Under the pieces are notes generated by a model. That model was not told where the DNA came from. It saw only the letters and a list, made by a program, of their open reading frames with translations, and did not search any database. Of a DNA stretch of 15,263 nucleotides, positions 6,377 to 13,302 are shown one piece after another. The translations under genes were made by a program, and so were the position numbers. The stretch is from SpSt-28 sp036824555 (GTDB lineage Archaea; Aenigmatarchaeota; Aenigmatarchaeia; CG10238-14; SpSt-28). Position 1 is the first letter of the stretch. Each line of letters opens with the position of its first letter. The stretch is from positions 1 through 15,263 of the forward strand of contig DAISZX010000008.1 of assembly GCA_036824555.1 (NCBI GenBank), written 5' to 3'.

Positions 6377-7798
6377 TTAAATAATTTTTTTCCTATGAAA
6401 GTACTCGTAGAAGAAAATCCCAACGTCTTTCCTCTCTTTTAATAATCTTTCAATTTCCAGTCCATCCAATATTTCGAAACCATTTGCTAGGGCCTCAGAA
6501 ATGTAGCTTGGAATTCCTTTAGCTTTTAATATTTCTACAGGCTTACTCAAGCTATCCAAAATTTTTTCCTTTGCGGTTTTGAACCTTCTCTCAACCTCTA
6601 CTACCCACCTATTTTCTTCAATGTAAGGGCCAATCAAAGGATTTTCATGTGCTTTTAAGAATGCGTTTGAATTTTTTTCATCAAAAACCATTGGGCCAAT
6701 TATTTTTTGAACGTTCGGCAATGAATATACTTCTAACTCGAGCAAAACTAAGGCCAATTCCTTCTCGTCAGTATAAACAGCTTTTCCATAAACTTTAAAC
6801 TCATACTTCTTTTCCTCTAGAATACTCTCAATTCTTTCCGCAAACTTCCTTAGCTGCGGCCACAATATGTCTGGAGAAACCTTAGGTGGCTTGAATTTTA
6901 TCAAAAGAATTTCCGTACCCCTTTTCAACTTCATTCTCGAAAATTCTATGTCACTCATGTAATTTACTTTACCAAAAAATGTTTCATCTGAAGGATTGCT
7001 TAAGAACTCTTGACAAATTTTTTTAAATTTGTAGAAGTTTTCGCAGCTTAAGGCGGCAGCAACATTTCTGTTTTTATCCGTTGGATCAATTACTATCAGC
7101 GGTTGGTCTTTGAATATTTTTCTAAGGATTGGATATTCCTCCTCTCTATAAAAATTTTCAACGTCTATTATTTCCTGAATTTTCCATTTTGTTGCCGACT
7201 TCAACAAATTAATGAAAGTTCCATACTTTATTATTAAAAGCTCGCATAGATAGCCAGAAAATCCTTGAGTTTTTGCATCAGCTCCATAGATTCCATGAGA
7301 CTTTAAAAACTTTTTTAGTAGCCTAACCTCATTTGCCTGCCACTTCCTTAGCTTTTTTTGTAGGTATTTTACGTGAAATGGTGTTCTGTCAACAGCGCTT
7401 TTTAGTTCAGAAGCATCTTTTACTTTATAGCAAGGAACGATATCTATTTCTACATCATTTATTTTTGCGGAAACGTAAGGATGCTGGGCATATTTTAACG
7501 TAAGGATTCCTTTCATCTCTTTTACAACCTCCTTCCCTATTTTCAATCCATGCTTTTCTAGTTCAGCTGGAGTGGTATCTTTGGGAAAGAGTATAAAAAC
7601 ATCGAACTCTTTTTTGTCTGGAAGCCAGGTATCTCTGGTTATGCTGCCTACAATGATAGCTTCAGCTTTGTACTTTTTAGCTTTTTTTCTTACCAATCTC
7701 AACACTTTTTTGGCGAGTGACTTCAATTCCCTTTCTGTTTTCTTATCTGGCAAGATTTGTTTTACAACTTTTTTTAGAAAAATCTCAATATCTTCCAT
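6377..7798 (-). CDS. cca: CCA-adding enzyme (tRNA nucleotidyltransferase), archaeal class I
   Basis: This enzyme adds CCA to tRNA 3' ends without a nucleic-acid template, which every complete tRNA gene in this window requires because none encodes CCA. The 473 residues are slightly longer than the roughly 440 of the Archaeoglobus enzyme. The nucleotidyltransferase head shows GSITRDTWLP (51-60), the metal-binding pair E64 and D66 in KEFDVFILFP, and the third carboxylate D119 in EIDIVPCYK. SAVDRTPFH (134-142) and FSGYLCELLI (in the following helical domain) are also family hallmarks. The E-x-D pair is what archaeal class I enzymes carry. The ATG at 7796-7798 has a TATA-like GTTTATATTT (7818-7827) about 24 bases upstream, so the cca-rnz operon may be leaderless. 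Confidence 0.97.
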   Translation of the reverse strand: MEDIEIFLKKVVKQILPDKKTERELKSLAKKVLRLVRKKAKKYKAEAIIVGSITRDTWLPDKKEFDVFILFPKDTTPAELEKHGLKIGKEVVKEMKGILTLKYAQHPYVSAKINDVEIDIVPCYKVKDASELKSAVDRTPFHVKYLQKKLRKWQANEVRLLKKFLKSHGIYGADAKTQGFSGYLCELLIIKYGTFINLLKSATKWKIQEIIDVENFYREEEYPILRKIFKDQPLIVIDPTDKNRNVAAALSCENFYKFKKICQEFLSNPSDETFFGKVNYMSDIEFSRMKLKRGTEILLIKFKPPKVSPDILWPQLRKFAERIESILEEKKYEFKVYGKAVYTDEKELALVLLELEVYSLPNVQKIIGPMVFDEKNSNAFLKAHENPLIGPYIEENRWVVEVERRFKTAKEKILDSLSKPVEILKAKGIPSYISEALANGFEILDGLEIERLLKERKDVGIFFYEYFHRKKII

Positions 7799-7817
7799 AT
7801 CTCACATTCGACACGAG

Positions 7818-7827
7818 AAATATAAAC
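7818..7827 (-). promoter_or_regulatory. TATA box of the cca-rnz operon
   Basis: On the minus strand this reads GTTTATATTT, centred about 24 bases before the cca start codon. It lies in the divergent region shared with the small gene on the plus strand. Confidence 0.5.
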
Positions 7828-7843
7828 TAGAATATATAACCAC

Positions 7844-7852
7844 CTATAAATA
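7844..7852 (+). promoter_or_regulatory. TATA box of the 56-codon gene
   Basis: CTATAAATA lies about 38 bases before the ATG of the small gene, which would allow a short leader. A second A/T box, the palindrome TTAAATATTTAA (7860-7871), is nearer the start and could serve instead. Confidence 0.4.
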
Positions 7853-7886
7853 GTAAAGCTTAAATATTTAACCACTAACTAGTAAT

Positions 7887-8057
7887 ATGAAAGAGAAAAT
7901 TGATATTGAAAAAGTATACATTTTGGAGCAGCTAGAGTTGGCTAAAGAAGCTCTATTTCGTTCGAAGACAATTAAAGAGGCGAAGTTTTGGCAAGAAAAA
8001 ATAGCCTATCTAAATTCTTTGCTCGATAAAAAGCTTAAATACAGAAATGTTAAATAA
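7887..8057 (+). CDS. Small hypothetical helical protein (56 residues)
   Basis: An open frame runs from the ATG at 7887 to TAA at 8055-8057 in what would otherwise be a 344-base gap between divergent cca and ThrRS. The product begins MKEKIDIEKVYILEQLELAK and continues EALFRSKTIKEAKFWQEKIA to a basic end. It is highly charged and mostly helical, with a heptad-like spacing of Leu and Ile, so a short coiled coil or partner-binding helix pair is plausible. Two TATA-like boxes lie upstream. Codon choice (AAA, GAA, CTT and similar) resembles its neighbours. I do not recognise a family. The alternative is a chance open frame, but the composition and promoter favour a gene. Confidence 0.6.
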   Translation: MKEKIDIEKVYILEQLELAKEALFRSKTIKEAKFWQEKIAYLNSLLDKKLKYRNVK

Positions 8058-8094
8058 AACAATGAAAGGTGGCCTACAAACAGAGCTTTAATTT

Positions 8095-8105
8095 CTATTT
8101 ATTTA
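8095..8105 (+). promoter_or_regulatory. Possible TATA box of the ThrRS gene
   Basis: The A/T stretch CTATTTATTTA lies about 43 bases before the ThrRS ATG. This would start transcription near 8128 and leave a leader just long enough for the GGTGG ribosome-binding site at 8133-8137. Confidence 0.35.
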
Positions 8106-8142
8106 CTGTTGATCATAACTTCCTCTTTTCTGGGTGGTTCGC

Positions 8143-9957
8143 ATGAAAATATTACAACTTCATGTAGATTTTATTGAGTATGAGCCTGTTCAAAAAGAAA
8201 TGGGTGCTGCAGAAGAAGCGGAAAAGAAAAAAGTTAGAATTGAAAATTGCCTTTTACTATTAACAAGTGTTGAAGAGGATGATGACGAATCTACAGCTAA
8301 TAGAGCTATTGAGGAAGTTGAAAAGTCTTTAGAAAGCCTTAAAGTTAATCAAATAGTTATTTATCCCTACGCTCATCTTTCGAACCGTTTAGCAAATCCT
8401 GTAGCGTCTATTTCCATACTTAAAGAGATGGAAAGAATTGCTGTTGAAAGAGGAATAAAGGTACATAGAGCACCTTTTGGTTGGACTAAAAAGCTTAGCT
8501 TTTCTGTCAAAGGACATCCTCTGGCTGAGCAGCTTAAAGAGATTGGGAAGGGAAAAGTCGTTGAGAAGAGGATAGAAAAGAAATATTTCGTTCTAACAAA
8601 GGATGGTAAGCTAGTGGAGGTAGAAAAGTATAGGTTTGGTGAGGAAGAGAAAGAATTTAGAGTTTTGGTAGAGCAAGAAGCTTTAGGAGTAAAAGGAAAG
8701 GAAAATCCAGAACCCAAATACCTAAAGTTTATGAAAAAATTTGGAATAGAATGGGAGGAAATGTCTGATTTGGGTCACATGAGATACGGTCCCCTCGGAT
8801 CCTTTATTCTTGATATGCTCGGAGAATATGTCTCTAAAGTAGTTTCTTCTTTGCCTTTTCCAGTTTATTTTGTGAGAGGAACAAACATGTTTAACTTGAA
8901 AGAAAAAGCGATAGCTGAACATGCTTCTTTATTTGGACAGAGAATGTATGTTGTTAATTCAGAAAATAGGCAGTTGACTCTAAGATACGCAGCCTGCTTT
9001 CAACAGTTTTCTATGATAAAGGATTGGCAGCTTAGTTATAAAAACTTGCCTTTCGGAGCCTTTGAGATAGCCGATAGCTATAGGTTTGAGCAGTCTGGAG
9101 AGTTATTACTTGGATTTAGAGTTAGAAAGTTGTTGATGCCAGATCTGCATGTATTTTGTAAAGATTTGGAAGAAGCTAAGAGAGAACTGATCAGGTTACA
9201 TGAAGTTATACATTCAGAAATCGAGAAGCTAGGAAGAAAGTACGTATCGTTATATAACTTAACTTCTCTAGAGTTCTTTGAAAAAAACAAAGATTTCTTT
9301 ATTAAACTGATGGAAAGAGAAAACTTTCCAGCTTTAATCTGCGTTTATCCTCCCGGGATAAACTACTATTGGCTTTTAAATATTGAGTATCACATCATCG
9401 ATGACTTGGGAAGAGCCAGAGAGATAGGGACTGTTCAAATAGATTTTGGAAATGCGGAAAGATTTGGAATATCTTATATCGATGAGAATGGTAAAAAGAA
9501 ATATCCAATAATACTACATTCCGCAATTTTGGGTAGCTTGGAAAGGTTCATGTACGTAATATTCGATAATCTCGTTAAGGAAGAGAATCCTGCACTACCT
9601 CTTTGGCTTTCTCCCATTCAGGTAAGAGTAATTCCAGTTTCTGTTAAGTATTTAGAAGAGGCAAAAAAGATTGCGCTAAGGTTAAGAGAAAAAATGATTA
9701 GGGCTGATTTAGATGATAGAAAGGATACCGTAGAGAAGAAAGTGAGGGATGCCGAGACATCTTGGATAAATTATATAGTTGTAGTTGGGGAAAAAGAAAT
9801 TAGAAGCGGAAAGCTGACTGTTAGAGAGAGGAGCACCGGAAAGATAAGGGAAGTAAGCGAGGAAGAATTAGTTACTGAAATCGAAGAAAAAACTAGAGGA
9901 TTTCCAAAAAAGATGATTAATCTGCCTCTAGAAGTTTCTAAGAGACCAGGTTTTTAG
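8143..9957 (+). CDS. thrS: Threonyl-tRNA synthetase, archaeal type
   Basis: This class II enzyme charges tRNA-Thr. The 604 residues comprise an N-terminal editing domain related to D-aminoacyl-tRNA deacylase (about 1-145; HVDFIEYE 7-14, YPYAHLSNRLANP 74-86, APFGWTKKLSFSVKGHPLAE 110-129), the catalytic core and a C-terminal anticodon-binding domain (about 490-600). Zinc ligands that recognise threonine are C285 in RYAACFQQF, H336 in PDLHVFCKD and H459 in ILHSAILGSLERF, the last forming motif 3. Motif 2 is around RFEQSGELLLGFRVR (314-328). There is no bacterial TGS domain. I chose the ATG at 8143 over the GTG at 8134 because the family starts MKILxLHxD and GGTGG sits just upstream. It converges on the regulator gene with a 4-base overlap. 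Confidence 0.97.
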   Translation: MKILQLHVDFIEYEPVQKEMGAAEEAEKKKVRIENCLLLLTSVEEDDDESTANRAIEEVEKSLESLKVNQIVIYPYAHLSNRLANPVASISILKEMERIAVERGIKVHRAPFGWTKKLSFSVKGHPLAEQLKEIGKGKVVEKRIEKKYFVLTKDGKLVEVEKYRFGEEEKEFRVLVEQEALGVKGKENPEPKYLKFMKKFGIEWEEMSDLGHMRYGPLGSFILDMLGEYVSKVVSSLPFPVYFVRGTNMFNLKEKAIAEHASLFGQRMYVVNSENRQLTLRYAACFQQFSMIKDWQLSYKNLPFGAFEIADSYRFEQSGELLLGFRVRKLLMPDLHVFCKDLEEAKRELIRLHEVIHSEIEKLGRKYVSLYNLTSLEFFEKNKDFFIKLMERENFPALICVYPPGINYYWLLNIEYHIIDDLGRAREIGTVQIDFGNAERFGISYIDENGKKKYPIILHSAILGSLERFMYVIFDNLVKEENPALPLWLSPIQVRVIPVSVKYLEEAKKIALRLREKMIRADLDDRKDTVEKKVRDAETSWINYIVVVGEKEIRSGKLTVRERSTGKIREVSEEELVTEIEEKTRGFPKKMINLPLEVSKRPGF

Positions 9958-10769
9958 ATTGACTTAGATTTCTCCCAAATTAGGTCGAAGAGAGGAGCTA
10001 GTACGTTGCTAGCTGCATGTCTACTTCTCGTCCACAATGCAATTTCTTCTACCTTTTCTTCTTTTGGATTGACTAAGCCCATCACAACTTCTTTATTATC
10101 TACGATGGTAAACTCTCCCTTTATCGGAACTTCTTTTTCGTTAATACTTCTTATTTCAGCTATTTCACTTATCAATTTTGCTTCCTCTTTGATATCCTCG
10201 CCTGAGGGAACGACAATTTTTATTTCTACACCCCTCTCCCTAGCTTTTTTCAAGACATCAAGGTGATGTCTTACTATTTCTCTCAGACCATCGGGTGTTG
10301 TAACTATGCTAATGTTTTTTGATGCGACTTTAAACATATGTTCCAACCTCTGAAAAACTAATTCCTTTCCTCTAAGAGCACCAGTTATTTCTTCTGGAGA
10401 TATCGATTTCATCCCCCTTTGATATATTTCTTTCAATTCTTTCATTAAAGGGCTAGATTTCAATTCATCGATTCTTGCAATTGTTTGTTTAAAATCTTCT
10501 TCCAATTTTTTCTTTACCCTTTCCAAAGCTTCTTCCGGAGCTAACGCAATTGCTTTAAGTGGCTTTGATGGTTGAAGAACGACAAAGCCTTTGTTTGCTA
10601 AACTTTCTAAAACATCATATGCTCTACTTCTCGGAACATTAGAGATTTCTGCCAGCTCACCAACTGTGGCTGAGCCTCTTGAGAGAAGCGCTACCCAAAG
10701 ATTTCTCTCATACAAGTTTAACCCTATTGACTTTAAAGCGTCCATTACTTTTTGCGATACAACCGGCAT
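9954..10769 (-). CDS. TrmB-family transcriptional regulator
   Basis: This 271-residue protein has the TrmB layout. A winged helix-turn-helix (about 9-70) contains VGELAEISNVPRSRAYDVL and GFVVLQPSKPLKAIALAPEEAL. A coiled-coil dimerisation helix (75-110) follows. The C-terminal phospholipase D-like domain (about 125-270) has ISIVTTPDGLREIV and ALWTRSR. Known members sense sugars and control sugar transport and metabolism. This one is shorter than the 338-residue Thermococcus TrmB and its ligand is unknown. No transporter or sugar gene lies nearby, so a target cannot be named beyond possible control of itself or of neighbours. TTTATAAA lies 24 bases before the ATG, and an inverted repeat next to it is a candidate operator. 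Confidence 0.88.
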   Translation of the reverse strand: MPVVSQKVMDALKSIGLNLYERNLWVALLSRGSATVGELAEISNVPRSRAYDVLESLANKGFVVLQPSKPLKAIALAPEEALERVKKKLEEDFKQTIARIDELKSSPLMKELKEIYQRGMKSISPEEITGALRGKELVFQRLEHMFKVASKNISIVTTPDGLREIVRHHLDVLKKARERGVEIKIVVPSGEDIKEEAKLISEIAEIRSINEKEVPIKGEFTIVDNKEVVMGLVNPKEEKVEEIALWTRSRHAASNVLAPLFDLIWEKSKSI

Positions 10770-10789
10770 AATATCAATTGAGGAAAAAG

Positions 10790-10797
10790 TTTATAAA
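10790..10797 (-). promoter_or_regulatory. TATA box of the TrmB-like gene
   Basis: TTTATAAA is centred about 24 bases before the ATG at 10769. This spacing implies a leaderless or nearly leaderless message. Confidence 0.6.
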
Positions 10798-10800
10798 TGT

Positions 10801-10824
10801 TGTTTTACATGAGTTGTAAAAACA
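10801..10824. promoter_or_regulatory. Inverted repeat upstream of the TrmB-like promoter, candidate operator
   Basis: TGTTTTAC (10801-10808) and GTAAAAACA (10816-10824) form an inverted repeat with a 7-base spacer, allowing one extra A in the second arm. It abuts the TATA box on its upstream side, where the TFB recognition element would be. TrmB-family proteins bind short palindromes near promoters, so self-control is a reasonable but untested reading. Confidence 0.4.
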
Positions 10825-10838
10825 AAAAGCGAGGTAAT

Positions 10839-11069
10839 CTACCTTATCATGATAAAGAACGTCGATGAAATTACTAGTATAAATCCTGCTATTATTAGCA
10901 AGACTAGTATGACGTTCATTCCAAAGCCTGTGAAACTCTTACAAACAGTTTGGTTAATTTGCCCTTTTTGACACTGTTCTGCAATTTTGTTTAGGTTGTC
11001 AAAGATGAAGAACATTCCAAACACTGAGAAGAACATTACTAGAAACGCTAATACGGTTACCATCCTCAT
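10839..11069 (-). CDS. Small membrane protein with two helices
   Basis: This 76-residue protein has two membrane helices, about residues 4-23 and 51-73, joined by a polar loop. The loop holds two cysteines (C33 and C43) and an N-Q-T glycosylation sequon (N39), as expected if it faces outside. I do not recognise a family. I chose the ATG at 11067-11069. A GTG at 11078 is in frame and would overlap the stop of the RNase P gene as GTGA. That would add three residues and imply translational coupling. The gene follows rnp4 closely and probably shares its transcript. It ends 69 bases before the regulator gene. Confidence 0.65.
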   Translation of the reverse strand: MRMVTVLAFLVMFFSVFGMFFIFDNLNKIAEQCQKGQINQTVCKSFTGFGMNVILVLLIIAGFILVISSTFFIMIR

Positions 11070-11074
11070 ATATA

Positions 11075-11386
11075 TCACTTATACGGCTTTCTATAAATAT
11101 AATTACATTTCAAACATTTAATAATTTTTGTTTTTGTCTTTGGATCTAGCCAAGTTTTCATGGTAAAGCCAGGAATTAGGGGAGTATTACATTTTTTACA
11201 AAAAGAATCTTTCTGCTCTTTTGTTAATCTTACGTTATACCTTTTACCGATTATCCTAGCCAACTCCACATATCTTCTCGCTCTTTCCAAATTCCTTTTG
11301 ACCTCACTCTTAGCCAAATTTAATAGGATCTCTATTCTCTCCTTTGCAATCTTTCTTTGCCATTCTGGTTTCTTTCCCCTTCTCAT
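11075..11386 (-). CDS. rnp4: RNase P protein component 4 (Rpp21/Rpr2 family)
   Basis: Archaeal RNase P removes the 5' leader from pre-tRNA, and Rnp4 (Rpp21) is one of its protein subunits, pairing with Rnp3 (Rpp29). The 103 residues fit the family. An N-terminal helical half (about 8-58, rich in Lys, Arg and Leu, including AKSEVKRNLERARRYVELA) is followed by a zinc ribbon with C63-x2-C66 (SFCKKCNTPLIPG) and C91-x2-C94 (IKCLKCNYIYRKPY). RARRYVELARIIGKRYNVRL is typical of the family. The gene starts 9 bases after the dehydrogenase stop, so it is probably co-transcribed, and it is followed by the small membrane protein gene. Confidence 0.94.
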   Translation of the reverse strand: MRRGKKPEWQRKIAKERIEILLNLAKSEVKRNLERARRYVELARIIGKRYNVRLTKEQKDSFCKKCNTPLIPGFTMKTWLDPKTKTKIIKCLKCNYIYRKPYK

Positions 11387-11395
11387 AAAATCTCT

Positions 11396-12397
11396 CTAGA
11401 AGACAGTATTGATAGGTTTTCCTTTTACGAAAGACAGAATGTTTTCTAGCGTGGTTCTCTTAATTTCCTCAAGAGCTTCAGAACTGTTAAAGGCGTTGTG
11501 TGGAGTGATTATAACTCTGTCTAGTCTGTCTTCTGCTTCAAAGAGTAAGTAGTTTGACAGCAAGTTTTTTAATTCTTCTTCTTTAAGTTCTCTATTCAAT
11601 ATTTGTATTTCTTCTTTCACTTCTGGCTCATTTTCTAGAACATCCAATGCGACAGCCCCAACTTTACCGGAATTTAAGTATTTTAATAATGCCTTAGTGT
11701 CTATTAGAGCACCCCTAGCAGTATTAATTATTATAACCCCGTTTTTCATTTTTTCTAATGAGGATTCGTTTATCAAGTGATAATTTTCTTTTGTTAGGTT
11801 TGCATGCAACGAGATTATATCAGATTCTTTTAATAATGTTTCAAAATCCACATATTCATAGCCAATCCTTCTCGCTTCTTCCAAATTTTTATAAATGTCA
11901 TACGCTATAACTCTCATTCCAAAAGCTTTTGCTAATTCAGCTACTCTCCTCCCTATTTTACCTGCTCCTATGATTCCTAGCGTCTTGCCTTTTAATTCAA
12001 ATCCAGTTAATCCAATATTATTGAAAATTCCTTTTCTCGTTCTTTCAAAACTTTCTAGAATCCTCCTTGATACGGCTAAAATTAGAGCGATGGTATGCTC
12101 TGCAACGGTTTCTATTCCATAAGATGGTACATTAGAAACTAATATTCCTCTTTTTTTGCATTCTTCCAAATCTATATGGTCATAACCTGTACTTCTTGTA
12201 CAAATAAATTTTAAACTTTTTAATTTGTCTAGAATCTCTTTGTTTATTCTCGAATCTATAAATATCGAAATTATCTCTGCATCAATCAAATTATTTTCGC
12301 TAATTTTTTCTGAGAAGAAATATAATTCAAATCCTTTCAATCTTTCAGAAAAGTATTTTACCTCATCCTCTCTTGCTTCATAAAAAACGATTTTCAT
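11396..12397 (-). CDS. D-isomer-specific 2-hydroxyacid dehydrogenase
   Basis: This 333-residue NAD-dependent oxidoreductase acts between 2-keto acids and D-2-hydroxy acids in the cytoplasm. The substrate-binding half is followed by the Rossmann domain with GIIGAGKIGRR (141-151) and D167 in IAYD, an acidic residue that favours NAD over NADP. The catalytic set is present: R228 in NTARGALID, E257 in ENEPEV and H300 in ITPHNAF. STGYDHIDL (69-77) and VPSYGIETVAEHT (90-102) are also family hallmarks. The sequence looks closest to the D-lactate dehydrogenase branch, but substrate cannot be set by eye. It heads a run of minus-strand genes with rnp4. A TATA-like ATTTTTTAAAAAC just upstream, next to the tRNA-Pro 3' end, can drive it. 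Confidence 0.92.
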   Translation of the reverse strand: MKIVFYEAREDEVKYFSERLKGFELYFFSEKISENNLIDAEIISIFIDSRINKEILDKLKSLKFICTRSTGYDHIDLEECKKRGILVSNVPSYGIETVAEHTIALILAVSRRILESFERTRKGIFNNIGLTGFELKGKTLGIIGAGKIGRRVAELAKAFGMRVIAYDIYKNLEEARRIGYEYVDFETLLKESDIISLHANLTKENYHLINESSLEKMKNGVIIINTARGALIDTKALLKYLNSGKVGAVALDVLENEPEVKEEIQILNRELKEEELKNLLSNYLLFEAEDRLDRVIITPHNAFNSSEALEEIKRTTLENILSFVKGKPINTVF

Positions 12398-12427
12398 AAA
12401 AAACTATTCGATTGTGTTTTTAAAAAA

Positions 12428-12502
12428 TGGGGCCGCTGGGATTTGAACCCAGGACTTCGAGCGCCCGAGGCTCGCGTGCTAGCCAAGCTACACCACGGCC
12501 CC
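12428..12502 (-). tRNA. tRNA-Pro(CGG)
   Basis: A complete 75-base cloverleaf reads on the minus strand. It has acceptor GGGGCCG/CGGCCCC, D stem GTGT/GCAC around AGCTTGGCTA, anticodon stem CGAGC/GCTCG with loop CTCGGGC (anticodon CGG, proline), T stem CTGGG/CCCAG with loop TTCAAAT, and discriminator A. There is no intron and no encoded CCA. Six T residues follow directly and could end transcription. An A/T box (GCTAAATAATTT on the minus strand, about 12520-12531) lies about 25 bases upstream. Confidence 0.96.
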
Positions 12503-12587
12503 ATTAATAATTTTTCTTCCAAATTATTTAGCAACCAATTGTTTTGAATGTGTGAAATAGTTACATCTTTAAAATGGTAGAAACGCT

Positions 12588-13028
12588 TCATTTAACTTTT
12601 GTTTTTTCCCAGCTTTCTACTTTTCCGGGAATAACAGTGAATATCGGATGTGCTTCTGGTTCTAAGATAGATTTTAGCTTTTCGTAATGGTCTGGAGCTC
12701 TTTTCATCAGTTTTTTCATTAGATGAGTATACTCGTACCTTAATTGACCAATTGTTACGGGAATTTTCTCTATTTCCAAATCGTAAACTCTTATCTTCTT
12801 CAAATTGAAGCTATATCCTCTTTTCAAACCTTCAAGATAAACGTAGTACAAATAAGTTCCTATGTACAGTTTTGGGTTAGAAGTGTTTCTAAATCTTATT
12901 AGTTGCGGATGATTAATATAGCCTTTTGTTTCTCCAAACAAAACTTTTTGAGCTAAAAGACCTTCTCTCCATAGAGCGACTAATCCTTTACTATCCAAAT
13001 ACTTGGGATGTATCGACCAGAGCCTCAT
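12588..13028 (-). CDS. Pyrimidine dimer DNA glycosylase-like protein (T4 endonuclease V family, Pyr_excise)
   Basis: The 146-residue protein resembles the Pyr_excise family related to T4 endonuclease V, which starts repair of UV-induced pyrimidine dimers. The segment MRLWSIHPKYLDSKGLVALW and the following REGLLAQKVL place W20-R21-E22 where T4 endonuclease V has its catalytic glutamate. GYINHPQLIRF (37-47) and IGTYLYYVYLEGLKRGYSF (56-74) are typical of the prokaryotic branch. T4 endonuclease V uses the amino group of Thr2 as nucleophile. Here residue 2 is Arg, after which the initiator Met is normally not removed, so the chemistry may differ. The gene stands alone between tRNA-Pro and the ATPase remnant, transcribed on the minus strand. 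Confidence 0.8.
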   Translation of the reverse strand: MRLWSIHPKYLDSKGLVALWREGLLAQKVLFGETKGYINHPQLIRFRNTSNPKLYIGTYLYYVYLEGLKRGYSFNLKKIRVYDLEIEKIPVTIGQLRYEYTHLMKKLMKRAPDHYEKLKSILEPEAHPIFTVIPGKVESWEKTKVK

Positions 13029-13098
13029 AAGTGTATTTTAGTCAAAGAATTAAAGCTCAAGGTTTTTCTCAAATTTTTGATTTGTATTTGTAACGATA

Positions 13099-13294
13099 AT
13101 GCGAATTAAAGGCCAAAATAATTGGTGTTATTGGGATCTTATAAAGAAGTTGAAGAGTAGACATCCAAGCCAATAAAATGGATGTCTAATATAATCAAGG
13201 AATTCGATTTTAAACCTTATCTCCAAATATCATAGTTGGTCCAAAACAAGTAGGAAAAACAATTGCTTTAAAGATTTATTTGGAAAATTTTTAA
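13099..13294 (+). pseudogene. Decayed N-terminal fragment of an archaeal AAA-type ATPase
   Basis: Three plus-strand reading frames together spell the start of an archaeal AAA ATPase of the type often joined to DUF4143. Frame one, from the ATG at 13099, gives MRIKGQNNWCYWDLIKKLKS then RHPS. A shift leads to KPIKWMSNIIKEFDFKPYLQ. A second shift gives IIVGPKQVGKTIALKIYLE, containing the Walker A motif GPKQVGKT, and then a stop at 13292-13294. Members of this family commonly begin with a tryptophan-containing N-terminus and a KWI-x-EIDL-x-P segment before VGPRQVGKTT. No more of the gene follows, because the methyltransferase gene occupies the next bases on the other strand. This looks like a truncated, frameshifted relic, possibly of a transferred gene. 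It fills most of a 274-base gap. Confidence 0.72.
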
Positions 13295-13302
13295 ATGCAA
13301 CG

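Noticed and set aside
8134..8142. GTG start of ThrRS, three codons upstream
   Set aside because: The GTG is part of the ribosome-binding sequence GGTGG, and the family begins at the ATG.
12394..12591. A 65-codon minus-strand open frame
   Set aside because: It runs straight through tRNA-Pro and its product has no family character. The tRNA fully explains the region.
13029..13098. Possible further gene or RNA before the ATPase relic
   Set aside because: The stretch is A/T-rich with stops in all frames and no stable stem that I can see. It probably holds the promoter of the glycosylase-like gene.
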